This document shows, in pieces, positions 46,219 to 55,099 of a DNA stretch of 64,000 bases; position 1 is the first letter of the stretch; each line of letters begins with the position of its first letter. Below the pieces are notes generated by a model that saw only the letters and a list, made by a program, of their open reading frames with translations, was not told the DNA's origin and ran no database searches. Source of the DNA: Arsukibacterium indicum (GTDB lineage: Bacteria; Pseudomonadota; Gammaproteobacteria; Enterobacterales; Alteromonadaceae); the NCBI RefSeq assembly GCF_019100565.1, contig NZ_JAHRID010000008.1:149949-213948 (forward strand), written 5' to 3'. Position numbers and translations under genes: made by a program.

Positions 46219-47445
46219 CTACTTAACCGATGGAGCCACATCAGCACCAGGTGCTTTATCTAAAATGCGGCATGGATACAGCGCCACGGCAGCAGCCAGC
46301 AACAAAAGGCCCACGGCAATATTGATCAGGCCGCTGTAACTGCCTCCGTCAATAATCAGTGCTGCAAACAGCGGGCCGCTGGCCAGACCCATTTTTGAGG
46401 CAAAGCCACCAAGCGCCGCCATTTGCCCGGCTTTATCAAATTCGGCGCACACGCCCAGCAAATAGGCAATGCTAAAGGCCCAGGTGACACCAACTGCCAG
46501 GTTAGCCAGCCAGAAAATACTGGCGCTAGCGCTGTAGTGCAGTGCGTAAGTGGCGGCAGCAGTAATAACAATGCTGATAAACACGGGCGCTGCCCTGCCT
46601 AACCGGGTTGACAGCCAGATAACCAGCACTGAGCCGAGCAGCCCCAGCCAGGCTGACACCCCCAGCGCAGGTGAGATAATGGCTATGCTCAGCCCTGCTT
46701 GTTCACCCAGTTCAATAATGTAGGCATACAGTGCCATATTGGCAGCCTGAAACATAAAAATAGCTAAAATTGCCGCCAACAATGGCCGGTAACGGATCGG
46801 TGGTGGCAGTTGAGTTGGGTCAGCGGTTACAAGGGGATAGGCGGGTAAGAAAGCCAGCATCAGCAGGGCGGTCAGGCTGAAAGAAATCAATGCCATAAAC
46901 AACACCCATGAGCCATACAGAGGCACCAGCGGTGGCAGCAGCATTACGCCTAAACCGCCCAGGCCAAACTGCACCAGCAACAACATGCCAAAGGCCTTGT
47001 GTACCTGACCGCAGCGTGCCATTACCGCAAAGGCTATGCCAACCAGCAGGCCGCCGGTTAAGCCGTGTAGTGCACGTAACAGCATCATTGGCAGCGGGTT
47101 GTCCAGCAGCATTGATAGCAAATCTATACTGATTAGCAGCAACAGCAAACTGGCACTGGCAGCTTTCCACGGTATTTTTTTTACCAGAAAAATGGCAATA
47201 AAGGCACCAACGGCAGCGCCATATACATTGCAGGAACCAATAATGCCGGCGTCCCGGGCGCTGAAAGCCCGGCCTTCAATCAAGCCCGATACCAGTGCCG
47301 GCATAATATTAACGTAAAACAGCCCTGCGGTTGCCAGAAAAGCCAGCATCAACCTTGCCAGGGTGCTGTCGGCAGTCGCCGCGGGTAATTGCCGGAAGCG
47401 GTTAGGGGCTGCTGGGCTGCTAAGTGTCTGTTGTTGCTGGGTCAT
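46219..47445 (-). CDS. MFS transporter
   Basis: 408 residues with about twelve predicted membrane helices, e.g. LMLAFLATAGLFYVNIM, AVGAFIAIFLVKKIPWKAAS and FSIAYLLGVCAEFDKAGQ. Fits the major facilitator superfamily, YbfB/CynX-like branch, without a substrate signature. It lies upstream of the MocR gene on the same strand (80-base gap) and may move the compound handled by the neighbouring amidase. A short hairpin lies upstream. Confidence 0.85.
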   Translation of the reverse strand: MTQQQQTLSSPAAPNRFRQLPAATADSTLARLMLAFLATAGLFYVNIMPALVSGLIEGRAFSARDAGIIGSCNVYGAAVGAFIAIFLVKKIPWKAASASLLLLLISIDLLSMLLDNPLPMMLLRALHGLTGGLLVGIAFAVMARCGQVHKAFGMLLLVQFGLGGLGVMLLPPLVPLYGSWVLFMALISFSLTALLMLAFLPAYPLVTADPTQLPPPIRYRPLLAAILAIFMFQAANMALYAYIIELGEQAGLSIAIISPALGVSAWLGLLGSVLVIWLSTRLGRAAPVFISIVITAAATYALHYSASASIFWLANLAVGVTWAFSIAYLLGVCAEFDKAGQMAALGGFASKMGLASGPLFAALIIDGGSYSGLINIAVGLLLLAAAVALYPCRILDKAPGADVAPSVK

Positions 47446-47499
47446 AGCGGCGTTACCTTATAGCTTATTGGCGCTTCTTATTATTATTGTTACAGTAGC

Positions 47500-47518
47500 C
47501 TAACAGCTTTTCTGTTAG
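47500..47518. repeat. Inverted repeat upstream of the MFS gene
   Basis: CTAACAG (47500-47506) and CTGTTAG (47512-47518) flank a five-base spacer, 55 bases before the start of the MFS transporter gene and 60 bases past the serine hydrolase stop. It could be an operator or a weak terminator; there is no T-run on the minus strand. Confidence 0.35.
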
Positions 47519-47577
47519 ACAAAAGAGCCAGTTTACGCTTTAGGACGGAACCAGTTGCAGCTCTGTCTGCCAGTTTG

Positions 47578-49356
47578 CTAGCTGCAGACCGGGCTGATTT
47601 TTGCCAGCTCTTTCACCGTTTTGGTAAAGCCGTATTCGCTGTTATCGCTAACGTAGTAGTACACCATCTTGTTGGGTAGCATAACAACGCCAATGCCGCC
47701 AAATCCGGACATATAAGGTACCCAGCTCGGGTTTTCGCAGCTTAGCAGGGCCGAGTCACTTAAATTATACGCCCAGAAGCCATAGCGGTAACGGCTGCTG
47801 GCTTTACCGGCACTCAGGCCGCCATTAGTGCCCCGCTGCATTGCGTCCTGCAGCATGTCAGGGGCAAGCAGCTGCTGGCCATTAAGCTGTCCCTGTTGCT
47901 GATAGGCGAAGCGGCCAAGTTTAATTAAATCATCACTGATAAAGCTCAGGCCATAACCGGCCCAGGTAAGGGCGATCGCATCGTAGGTTCGTTTGCTGTT
48001 ATAGGTAAGGGGGCTTAGTTGCAGCGGTCGCCAAAGCTCAGAAACCAGTAATTCTGTGTAGTAGTCAGTACTGGCACCAGCCAGGCTGCGATAGTACTGT
48101 TGCATAGCGCGACTGAGAATGTAGCTGTCAGAGCTATGGTAAACAAACTGGCTGCCAGGCTTGGCTTTGCGCGGATAGGCACAGGCATGCTGAATTTTCT
48201 GCTGATGGCTGGCCGCCAGAAAAAAGTTATCGATGGTTGCTTGCGCGCTTTCATCTGCTGAGAGTTTAACCGAGGTGTAGTTGCCGGTAGCCATATCAAG
48301 AGTCTGGCCAAAACTGACATCAGCCCAGCGGCTGGCGGCACATTCCCTGACATAATCGCTGATCGCCAGACCACGTTGATTGCCAGCATATTTTTGTTCC
48401 AGCCGCATCAGGGCGAACCCTGCAACTACTGATTTTGCTACAGAGTATGATGGCAGCACCATCTGCTCACAGAACGGATAATCGCCAGTGCGGGTTGCGC
48501 ACCTGCCGGCATAATGCACGCCATTATAGTAGACGCCATACGCTGATAAATGGCTGCTGCTTTGGTCGGACCCAAGATTGCTCAGCACTATACCGGCCTG
48601 CGGATAGTCATTGATTAAAGCCGTGAGCGGTTTAACCGGTAACCGTTCGGTTACCTCTCGGACATAAGCGGTTTTTATGGCGGCTGCACCGCTTACGGTG
48701 GCAGGCTGGTAGCTGGCATTCAGGATGCCATGCAGGTTAAATTTAAAGTACTGACAGGTTTCCTGGGCTATCTGATAAGCCACTCTCGACACATTGCCAT
48801 CATCTTTGAACAGGAAGGTCATCACACCGTTGTGAGTGCAGTTGGCATTAACTTCCTGCAGCGCAAACGGCAAGGCTACCCTGCTGTAGCCGTTGTCTGT
48901 GATCTCCTGCCATACCCTGCCAGGCAGCAACAAATATTCCCAGGTTGGATGACTGGTAGTGATTAACTGACGTTGTACTGGGATCAGGTGGCTGCCGTAC
49001 TGCACAAACTGGAAACTAAAATCCGGTAAGCGATCAGGGTTAGTGTAGCTGCCGGCGAGATCTGTACCTTGCTCGGTTAAAGTACCGTTGACAATATTCA
49101 GGGTTAAGGTGCCGCTAAACTGGTTTAATGGGTTAGCTGCATTGGCGGGCAAGGCGAACTGGCTGTAGTTTTGCAGGCTGATATTGCCGGTACCGGTAAG
49201 CTGACTGTAACTAAGACCAGTGCGTGACACCCTGCCATCGCCAGGCAGGTCCAGACTGCTGGCTGGCTCAGACTCCACCGCTCTGTCAGAAAACTGGTCG
49301 GCAACTGCGACGTGGCATAATAACGCCACTATCACAGCAAATAGGCATCTATGCAT
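47578..49356 (-). CDS. Exported serine hydrolase of the beta-lactamase / class C family
   Basis: 592 residues from ATG 49356. A signal peptide (MHRCLFAVIVALLCHVAVA) is followed by an N-terminal region of about 270 residues without a recognised family. The C-terminal catalytic domain has SxxK as SVAK (LPSYSVAKSVVAGFAL) and a second motif in HSSDSYILSRAMQ. This is the serine hydrolase (EstB/PBP4-type) fold, so esterase or peptidase activity in the periplasm is plausible; resistance to beta-lactams should not be assumed. The long N-terminal domain is unusual for the family. Confidence 0.78.
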   Translation of the reverse strand: MHRCLFAVIVALLCHVAVADQFSDRAVESEPASSLDLPGDGRVSRTGLSYSQLTGTGNISLQNYSQFALPANAANPLNQFSGTLTLNIVNGTLTEQGTDLAGSYTNPDRLPDFSFQFVQYGSHLIPVQRQLITTSHPTWEYLLLPGRVWQEITDNGYSRVALPFALQEVNANCTHNGVMTFLFKDDGNVSRVAYQIAQETCQYFKFNLHGILNASYQPATVSGAAAIKTAYVREVTERLPVKPLTALINDYPQAGIVLSNLGSDQSSSHLSAYGVYYNGVHYAGRCATRTGDYPFCEQMVLPSYSVAKSVVAGFALMRLEQKYAGNQRGLAISDYVRECAASRWADVSFGQTLDMATGNYTSVKLSADESAQATIDNFFLAASHQQKIQHACAYPRKAKPGSQFVYHSSDSYILSRAMQQYYRSLAGASTDYYTELLVSELWRPLQLSPLTYNSKRTYDAIALTWAGYGLSFISDDLIKLGRFAYQQQGQLNGQQLLAPDMLQDAMQRGTNGGLSAGKASSRYRYGFWAYNLSDSALLSCENPSWVPYMSGFGGIGVVMLPNKMVYYYVSDNSEYGFTKTVKELAKISPVCS

Positions 49357-49564
49357 TGAGCTAGCTCTGGCTGGATAAACATCAACTTGACTTTCGCACA
49401 ACAGCTGAAAGGTCAGAAGGGCCAGTTTGCCAGAAAAAGCAGGGCCAGATTACAGCCTGGCTAAAAATCGCCGAAAGGGTTATCTGGCAATATCCAATTG
49501 TCGCATTGCGTTGCAGCCGCGCGGCAGTTATAACAGAGGCAGCCAGGTTTTGAGGAAAAGTACT

Positions 49565-49987
49565 GTGACAATAAGTACCATTGAGAAAGCTGAAATCCAG
49601 CTGGTTTACATCAGTGAGCGCTGTGCCGGCACCAACGATGCGGCGATAGCTAAGATCAAGCTGCGGGCAGAGCACAATAACCATCGGCGTAATATCACCG
49701 GCGTGTTGTTGTATTCCGAGCGTTACTTTTTGCAGTATCTGGAAGGTGAAGCGGCGGTAGTTGATGCACTTTACGCCAGTATTTGCCGTGATTCACGCCA
49801 TACCAATGCGCGCCTTCTGTTACGCAAACCGATAACACAACGGGATTTTTCGCGCTGGAGCCTTGGGGTAAAAAAGCTACTGGATATTGAAGAAAACCAG
49901 GACCTGTTGGCGGTGCTGAATATGATAGGAGAGGCCAGTAACGTATCAGAAAGCCAGCTTGAATGGTTTAAACTGACGTTAAAGTAG
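49565..49987 (+). CDS. BLUF-domain blue-light sensor
   Basis: 140 residues, nearly all BLUF domain. The flavin-contacting Tyr15 is in IQLVYISE, the conserved Asn is in AEHNNHRRNITGVLLY and Gln57 in YFLQYLEGE, followed by DFSRWSLGVKK. It senses blue light through FAD. A GTG start at 49565 is set by GAGGAAA eight to nine bases upstream. No output domain is fused, so it must act on a separate partner. Divergent from the serine hydrolase gene. Confidence 0.9.
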   Translation: MTISTIEKAEIQLVYISERCAGTNDAAIAKIKLRAEHNNHRRNITGVLLYSERYFLQYLEGEAAVVDALYASICRDSRHTNARLLLRKPITQRDFSRWSLGVKKLLDIEENQDLLAVLNMIGEASNVSESQLEWFKLTLK

Positions 49988-50024
49988 CGAATACCTTAAC
50001 GCCTTGATCTGATTATTCCACGTT

Positions 50025-50315
50025 TTGGATCTATTTGTAGAGTGTAAATTTATTTTTGTTTTAAATCAGCAGTTTGAGTTTTATGCTGTTGGTATTTTTG
50101 TAGTTCTACCCGCCGCTTTACCCACCGTTTTTCTTTTGCTTATGCTGAGCGTTATTGCTAAAAATTTGGTTCAAGCTTTAGTAAGAAATGCCTCTGTAAA
50201 CGCCTCTGTAAATATTGCTGGTTTAAAAACGCTTGAGGCGATTATGTTATTGCTGCAACAAAATCTGCACTTAACGCGCCAGCAATTAGACAATCTAGTA
50301 GGTAAAATGCCGTGA
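50025..50315 (+). CDS. Small membrane-anchored hypothetical protein, doubtful
   Basis: 96-residue open frame with one hydrophobic stretch (VGIFVVLPAALPTVFLLLML, about 22-43) and a helical C-terminus (LEAIMLLLQQNLHLTRQQLD). I do not recognise it. The ribosome site is weak and the 576 bases between the BLUF gene and abiEi otherwise look decayed. Treat as tentative. Confidence 0.25.
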   Translation: MDLFVECKFIFVLNQQFEFYAVGIFVVLPAALPTVFLLLMLSVIAKNLVQALVRNASVNASVNIAGLKTLEAIMLLLQQNLHLTRQQLDNLVGKMP

Positions 50316-50322
50316 TACATTC

Positions 50323-50366
50323 AGTAGATCCGCCGCTTCTTAAGTAGTTAGCTCCGTGTGGATTGG
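50323..50366 (-). pseudogene. Remnant of an HTH antitoxin gene
   Basis: About 44 bases match 53365-53408, inside the antitoxin gene of the PIN pair, with roughly 36 identical. It is read on the minus strand as part of the helix-turn-helix (TQEAADLLNV-like), but in-frame stops and no surrounding reading frame show it is a relic of a second copy. Confidence 0.55.
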
Positions 50367-50563
50367 CAGCAACTGTTGTTCGTCGTCTATCTTTGGCGGT
50401 AATCCTAATTATCGCCGAACTGTTGCTCAAGCTTATGCGAGTTAGATCGACTATTAGGTTTACAGTTTATTACCTGAAAAGTGTGTTCTTGTGCACTATT
50501 CGATTGACTATTATCCGTTTTTATCTACACTTTATTACGTATTTGGTTATTTGGTGTGTACCT

Positions 50564-51091
50564 ATGTCAAAATCTGACAAATTATTGCTCGTTTTTGCCA
50601 ACGCGGTAAAGGCTGGCGGCGGTATTCATAGCGCTGCAGAGCTAGCTTTTATGTTAGGTGAGCCATACACACCTGCTTTTACGAAATTTCTGGCCGACCG
50701 GGTAAAAAAAGGTCAGCTTAGGAGAGTAGCTAAAGGGTTATACGAAAGTGTGCTAACGCCGCCAGAGCCTGAAACAGCAATTTATAAAATCATCAAAAAA
50801 TTGCGTAGCGATGAACTGAGTTATATCAGCTTGGAAAGTCAGCTAAGCCATACTGGTGAGATTTCGCAAGTGATGATGGACAGGGTTACCGTAGTGACAA
50901 AAGGTAGAAGCGGCACCTTTGCCACGCCTTATGGCGTGATTGAGTTCACCCACACCAAAAGGCCTGTCGAGCAACTTGTTGCTAATCTGTATTTTGACCC
51001 TGACATTAAAATGTATCGCGCCAATACCGAACAAGCACTGACCGACCTGAAATACTGTCAGCGAAATCTGCATATGCTGGAGCATGAATAG
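50564..51091 (+). CDS. abiEi: AbiEi-family antitoxin of a type IV toxin-antitoxin system
   Basis: 175 residues starting MSKSDKLLLVFANAVKAGGG at 50564, with a winged-helix start and the AbiEi region LRRVAKGLYESVLTPPEPE, ELSYISLESQLSHTGEI. AbiEi represses its own promoter and counteracts AbiEii. It ends with a stop overlapping an ATG of the AbiEii gene. AbiE gives abortive phage defence in relatives, with the toxin freed when the antitoxin is lost. Confidence 0.88.
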   Translation: MSKSDKLLLVFANAVKAGGGIHSAAELAFMLGEPYTPAFTKFLADRVKKGQLRRVAKGLYESVLTPPEPETAIYKIIKKLRSDELSYISLESQLSHTGEISQVMMDRVTVVTKGRSGTFATPYGVIEFTHTKRPVEQLVANLYFDPDIKMYRANTEQALTDLKYCQRNLHMLEHE

Positions 51092-51104
51092 AGAGAGGAT
51101 CAGG

Positions 51105-51995
51105 ATGTTAAAACAACAGCTTCGTCAAATTGTACAAGCGAATCCAGACTATGCCGCTATTACCCCTGTTATTGAGAAAGAGATCCTGCACCACGACATT
51201 ATGGCGGTCTTGATCAAGCAAGGTGCGATGCAAAGTCTGACCTTTATTGGCGGGACTTCTTTGCGTATGTGTTACAACAGTGCACGCCTATCAGAGGATC
51301 TCGATTTTAACGGTGGCCATAATTTCAAGCCAGCAGATTTCGATGGTCTGGAAGCCGACATTCAAAACTATATTCAGAATAAATATGAAACTGAGGTATG
51401 GGTAAACAAACCTGCAGCAGACAATCAGGGAGATACGGTTTCCTGGAAAATCAGTATCGTAAAAGAAGCGAACCGTCCGGACTTGCCTCGGCAAAAAATG
51501 CATATTGATGTCTGCGCCATTCCGTCATTCGACATTGAAAAAAGGCCCTTGTTAAACCATTACAATATCGTGGTACCCACCGAGGGTATTTTGGTGCCGG
51601 TGCAATCATTGCAAGAAACGTTGGCAGATAAATTTATTGCCGTCGCTTATCGGGCCAGAAGAATTAAACCGCGAGATATCTGGGATATCGTCTGGATCAA
51701 ACAACGAGGCGTAGCGCTATCAAAAGAACTGGTAGAAAAAAAATTAGCGGCAAGACATAAACATAAAGACGACTTTAGAACCGCGCTTGAGCTGCAGATC
51801 AAAAAGTTACAGCAAGATGATGAAGTACGTGCTGATTTTAATATGGAGATGAGCCGTTTTATCCCAAGTCAGATCAAGGAACGTACGGTGGATAACCCGG
51901 AATATTGGGCTTATGTGCAGGCCGAAGTCAGTGCGATGGCATCGCAGTTACTCAGTAATGGTTCGCCAAAAACCAGGTTTGATATGGGGATGTGA
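51105..51995 (+). CDS. abiEii: AbiEii-family nucleotidyltransferase toxin
   Basis: 296 residues from ATG 51105, preceded by a GAGAGAGGA ribosome site; an in-frame ATG at 51084 overlaps the abiEi stop. The nucleotidyltransferase motif is GGTSLRMCYN (49-58) and SEDLDF (63-68) with Asp65 and Asp67. In the DUF1814 family this activity adds nucleotides to tRNA or otherwise blocks growth. The C-terminal half matches AbiEii (ADKFIAVAYRARRIKPRDIWD). Partner AbiEi is immediately upstream. Confidence 0.88.
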   Translation: MLKQQLRQIVQANPDYAAITPVIEKEILHHDIMAVLIKQGAMQSLTFIGGTSLRMCYNSARLSEDLDFNGGHNFKPADFDGLEADIQNYIQNKYETEVWVNKPAADNQGDTVSWKISIVKEANRPDLPRQKMHIDVCAIPSFDIEKRPLLNHYNIVVPTEGILVPVQSLQETLADKFIAVAYRARRIKPRDIWDIVWIKQRGVALSKELVEKKLAARHKHKDDFRTALELQIKKLQQDDEVRADFNMEMSRFIPSQIKERTVDNPEYWAYVQAEVSAMASQLLSNGSPKTRFDMGM

Positions 51996-52185
51996 AGCCT
52001 GTCTAACGATACTTAGAATTTTCTTAGTGCGTCTGATGAGGTGATTAACCTTACTATTCGCCTCACTGTGTGAGCAGATTAGCTAGCGTATTCACCTAAA
52101 TCATGTAAGCCCGGCAACTGCGAGCTTGTACAACAAAGTGCCGTATTTTTGCTAAGCTACTGCCAAGAAATGCCAGAGGTGCCTT

Positions 52186-52608
52186 GTGCCAAAGTTAAGT
52201 TTAAAGCAACAGGTTGAGCAGCAAATTAGTCGCACTAACCAAGATGTTTTTCTGCGTGCTGATTTTGAGCAATTGGGTGGCTATGATCAGGTAGGGCGGG
52301 CACTTCGAGAGTTAGTGGCTGAGGGTAAGCTACTGAAAATTGGTTATGGCTTATATGCTAAAGCCCGGATCAGCAGCATCACAGGTAAACCTATGCTGGC
52401 ATCTAACGGCGGTTTTAAGGCCGTATCAGAGCAAGCCCTAGAGCGGTTAGGTGTTGCCTGGCAGCCATCAGATGAACTTGTGCGCTACAACAAAGGTGAA
52501 ACCACTCAGGTTCCTGTAAATACCACAGTTATTATAACAAGACGTTTTAACCGCAAAATTTCTTTGCGTGAGATGCAGTTGCGGGTTGAGCGCGGCTCAA
52601 AGCGTTAA
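52186..52608 (+). CDS. DUF6088 family protein (orphan AbiEi-like antitoxin candidate)
   Basis: 140 residues from GTG 52186 (MPKLSLKQQVEQQI). FLRADFEQLGGYDQVGRALRELVAEGKLLKIGYGLYAKA is the wing-helix block of DUF6088 proteins, which often sit beside AbiEii-like toxins as antitoxins. Here no nucleotidyltransferase gene follows; its stop overlaps that of a convergent PIN toxin gene by four bases. It may act as an orphan antitoxin or regulator. Confidence 0.75.
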   Translation: MPKLSLKQQVEQQISRTNQDVFLRADFEQLGGYDQVGRALRELVAEGKLLKIGYGLYAKARISSITGKPMLASNGGFKAVSEQALERLGVAWQPSDELVRYNKGETTQVPVNTTVIITRRFNRKISLREMQLRVERGSKR

Positions 52609-53177
52609 AATAGCAGCTTAAATGGGCTTAACCTTGTTACTGTTTCCGGCAGTTTTTGCTTTAGCAGGCAGTCCAGATATTCTTCCGCAGTAAAAGGCGG
52701 ATTTTTTAGGCTGGCTCTATGCCGTCTTACCGCCTCCAAAACAGCCCCAATATTTAATTCCATCAGATCGGTTATAAAGTCATCAGGGTGCAGTGCTTTA
52801 AGGCCGTATTGCCTCAGGGATTGGTCTGGAAAATCTTTTAAGTTAAAAGTGACAATTGCTTCTGCGCGGGTTTGAATAGCAGCAGCTACAACATGTCGAT
52901 CGTTTTCATCTGGCAGTGTTATTGATGGAATCAACGGTTGGTAGTTTGTCACTAATGAACCAGGTACATGTAGGTCCATTAAATCGCGTACTTTTTCAAG
53001 TTGGGTCCGGGTTAAGTCTGCTCTGGTTACCAGCAAGTTTCTGATCCACTCGTCTTGAATATCAGCAGACCAACGGGCTCTAAACTGGCCGCTTAATGCA
53101 AGATACATTAAGAGGCTTCTTAATGGCGCTGGGTACAACACGCAGGCATCAAATACTACGGTGTAGTTCGAACTCAT
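52605..53177 (-). CDS. PIN-domain toxin (ribonuclease)
   Basis: 190 residues with PIN acidic residues: Asp in VVFDACVLYP, Glu in IQDEWIRN, Asp in DENDRHVVAAA, and Asp in TFNLKDFP. PIN toxins cleave RNA. Longer than classical VapC (about 130); the extra C-terminal 60 residues (VLEAVRRHRASLKNPPFTAE) are typical of the branch paired with HTH antitoxins. The start overlaps the antitoxin stop by one base (TAATG). Confidence 0.86.
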   Translation of the reverse strand: MSSNYTVVFDACVLYPAPLRSLLMYLALSGQFRARWSADIQDEWIRNLLVTRADLTRTQLEKVRDLMDLHVPGSLVTNYQPLIPSITLPDENDRHVVAAAIQTRAEAIVTFNLKDFPDQSLRQYGLKALHPDDFITDLMELNIGAVLEAVRRHRASLKNPPFTAEEYLDCLLKQKLPETVTRLSPFKLLF

Positions 53178-53629
53178 TAATAGCCCAGTCCTAATTCCTG
53201 GTCGAGTTGAGTAAGCTCATCTAGCGCCAGTAATCGCTGCGCTTCTAACTGGCTTTGGTAGCGCCGTAAATCATTAAAGCGTACTTTTCTGCGATTGCCC
53301 GTGCGATGGAATGGCAGCGCACCTTCATCAAGTAGCTTAATTAACGTGGGCCGAGATACGTTTAATAGATCCGCCGCTTCCTGAGTAGTAAGTTCCGCAT
53401 GGATTGGTACCAGCTTGACAGTATTACCTTCACCCAATTCGGTGAGAATGTTTACCATCAATCGAAGCGCACTGACAGGGATCTCAACTTGCTTTAGTTG
53501 ACCATCTGGTGAGCTCAGAGCAAGCGATTGTACATCCAGTTTAGTTTCTATGACGGCCGCCAGTTCCTGGCTACAAAGCTTGGCGAGTGCCGCCTCTTGT
53601 GCCGTCGGAAGTTGTTCATAGGCTTGCAT
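53177..53629 (-). CDS. HTH (excisionase-like) antitoxin partner of the PIN toxin
   Basis: 150 residues with an excisionase-type helix-turn-helix at about 87-125 (LTTQEAADLLNVSRPTLIKL, then FHRTGNRRKVRF). It pairs with the downstream PIN gene and probably autoregulates, since TATTCGAAAA repeats stand upstream. A damaged copy of its central region is found at 50323-50366. Confidence 0.85.
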   Translation of the reverse strand: MQAYEQLPTAQEAALAKLCSQELAAVIETKLDVQSLALSSPDGQLKQVEIPVSALRLMVNILTELGEGNTVKLVPIHAELTTQEAADLLNVSRPTLIKLLDEGALPFHRTGNRRKVRFNDLRRYQSQLEAQRLLALDELTQLDQELGLGY

Positions 53630-53662
53630 GGTAAATTACCTTAAAAATTGAATACTGTGCAA

Positions 53663-53710
53663 TTATTCGCAATATTCGAAAAATGTCAAGTTTTCGTATT
53701 ATTCGAAAAT
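53663..53710. promoter_or_regulatory. Operator-like repeats upstream of the PIN/HTH pair
   Basis: ATTCG-type repeats: TTATTCGC (53663-53670), ATATTCGAAAAA (53672-53683) and GTATTATTCGAAAAT (53696-53710). CGAAAA and TTTTCG also form an inverted repeat around ATGTCAAG. They lie in the promoter of the antitoxin gene, so autoregulation is likely. Confidence 0.55.
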
Positions 53711-53771
53711 TGAAGGTTTCGGTTTGCAGGCAGCGGTTCAATTGCCGCTACCACCTAGTCTAAATATCTTG

Positions 53772-54716
53772 CTAGACAAATAACTCATTAAATTTCTTAC
53801 TGATAAGTATAGAAAGCATTCGCTTCTCAGATACATTCTTTTTCTTAGCAATTTCTCTTAATTGCTGCATGTCTGATGAACTTAACCATACGTTTGCTCC
53901 TTTTTCTGATTGCGGTTTACTGCGGAATTTTTTCGACTGATATGCTTGATAGACTTTATCCAGTGTAATTATTCGTGAGTCTTTAAGTGGTATTTGGGCA
54001 TAAAGATATGCCAAAACACAGGCTGATTTCGTCGTCTCCGCTTGTGAGGTGGCGGTGCTAATAGGTATACCGATTACATCTGCAACATAATCGCAGAACC
54101 AAGCTGATACCTCTTTATTACTTGTTTCAAGATGCTTGAGCATTTTATGTTTAAAAGCAGCGTGGAGATTCCACCTATCCCTGAGAAACTTTAGGCACAG
54201 GTATTTTATCGATTGCGGAACATCCCACAGTGCAAAAAAATAGAGTATGAGTTCTCTGCATTCAATGGGTGATGAGGGGTGGTTGTCTCGCCATAAAGCG
54301 TCATAGCAAGTTTTTTCATAGCTAGTGTGGAAATCGTACGGCATTTTCAAAGTGAACAGAGGTTCAAGATTACTGGCCTCTGGATCAAAGCATATCTGTT
54401 TTAATTCCAGCCAGACTGTGTAGCAGAGTAGGGGGTTCTTTGTAGTGACCCATTCAAATTCGTTTAAAGGGACGCATTGGTCCTCAAAGAGTTTCAACTG
54501 AGAATCTAGCTCGTCACGTCTATGCCGCTCTAAATCGATCCGAGCTAGTAAACGTTCAATCTGTGTTCGGATCTGTTCAACCGATAGATTGATATTTCTT
54601 GGCGGCGACGGTGTTTGACCATTTAATTTCTTTAGCAAGGACGACAAGATAAATATAGCTTTATATTTACAATTCACTTTCTCAATTTCAGGAACTTCAC
54701 TAGTATCATCACTCAT
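53772..54716 (-). CDS. Unknown 314-residue protein
   Basis: 314 residues, no family recognised. The N-terminal part is highly charged with a predicted coiled coil (IRTQIERLLARIDLERHRRD, about 48-75). The middle is rich in Cys, Trp and Phe. The C-terminal part (WLSSSDMQQLREIAKKKNVS EKRM-type, about 275-310) resembles a small DNA-binding or RHH-like helix pair. It lies between the PIN/HTH pair and the phage-type genes in AT-rich DNA, so it probably belongs to the mobile element. ATG at 54716. Confidence 0.6.
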   Translation of the reverse strand: MSDDTSEVPEIEKVNCKYKAIFILSSLLKKLNGQTPSPPRNINLSVEQIRTQIERLLARIDLERHRRDELDSQLKLFEDQCVPLNEFEWVTTKNPLLCYTVWLELKQICFDPEASNLEPLFTLKMPYDFHTSYEKTCYDALWRDNHPSSPIECRELILYFFALWDVPQSIKYLCLKFLRDRWNLHAAFKHKMLKHLETSNKEVSAWFCDYVADVIGIPISTATSQAETTKSACVLAYLYAQIPLKDSRIITLDKVYQAYQSKKFRSKPQSEKGANVWLSSSDMQQLREIAKKKNVSEKRMLSILISKKFNELFV

Positions 54717-55099
54717 GGGTGTCTAGACCTCTATAAATCTACATGTCCAATTTTTGGAAATTATTTAATCTGTTTTTTACTCATTTAGAATTAATTTTAA
54801 ATTGGTATTTAATCGATTTTTTTTCAATCATAATTTGCTTACTTATATGCTTGTCAATCCATATAGGCAAGTAGTAATTGAAAAGTGGTATAACTCCAGA
54901 GCTCTAAAAATAACACATGAATATAAATCACAGCAGGGAGGGCGGAAACTAAGTACGTTGATAGGAGCTTTTTCCGCATAGCCGGTGACGGTTATAGTAG
55001 TATTAATTGTTAATGAAATGCTGATAATAGAGTCTTGGGTATTTAAATTTAACTCTCCTCACCTATCCCTGTGAGCATAATCACAGGAGACCAATCACC
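54717..55099. other. AT-rich 383-base gap before the Gp2-like gene
   Basis: No coding gene seen. It is AT-rich in its first half and contains a hairpin (55068-55087) at its right end that overlaps the ribosome site of the following gene. Confidence 0.5.
55068..55087 (+). promoter_or_regulatory. Stem-loop covering the ribosome site of the Gp2-like gene
   Basis: CCTGTGA (55068-55074) pairs with TCACAGG (55081-55087) around a GCATAA loop. The right arm runs into AGGAGA (55085-55090), the ribosome site ten bases before the ATG. A 7-base perfect stem here could block translation until opened by a protein or RNA. Confidence 0.5.

Noticed and set aside
47578..49356. A beta-lactamase resistance gene
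   Set aside because: The SxxK fold is shared by many esterases and peptidases, and the long N-terminal domain speaks against a simple lactamase.
53663..53710. A CRISPR-like repeat array
   Set aside because: Boxes are too short and irregularly spaced; better explained as operators.
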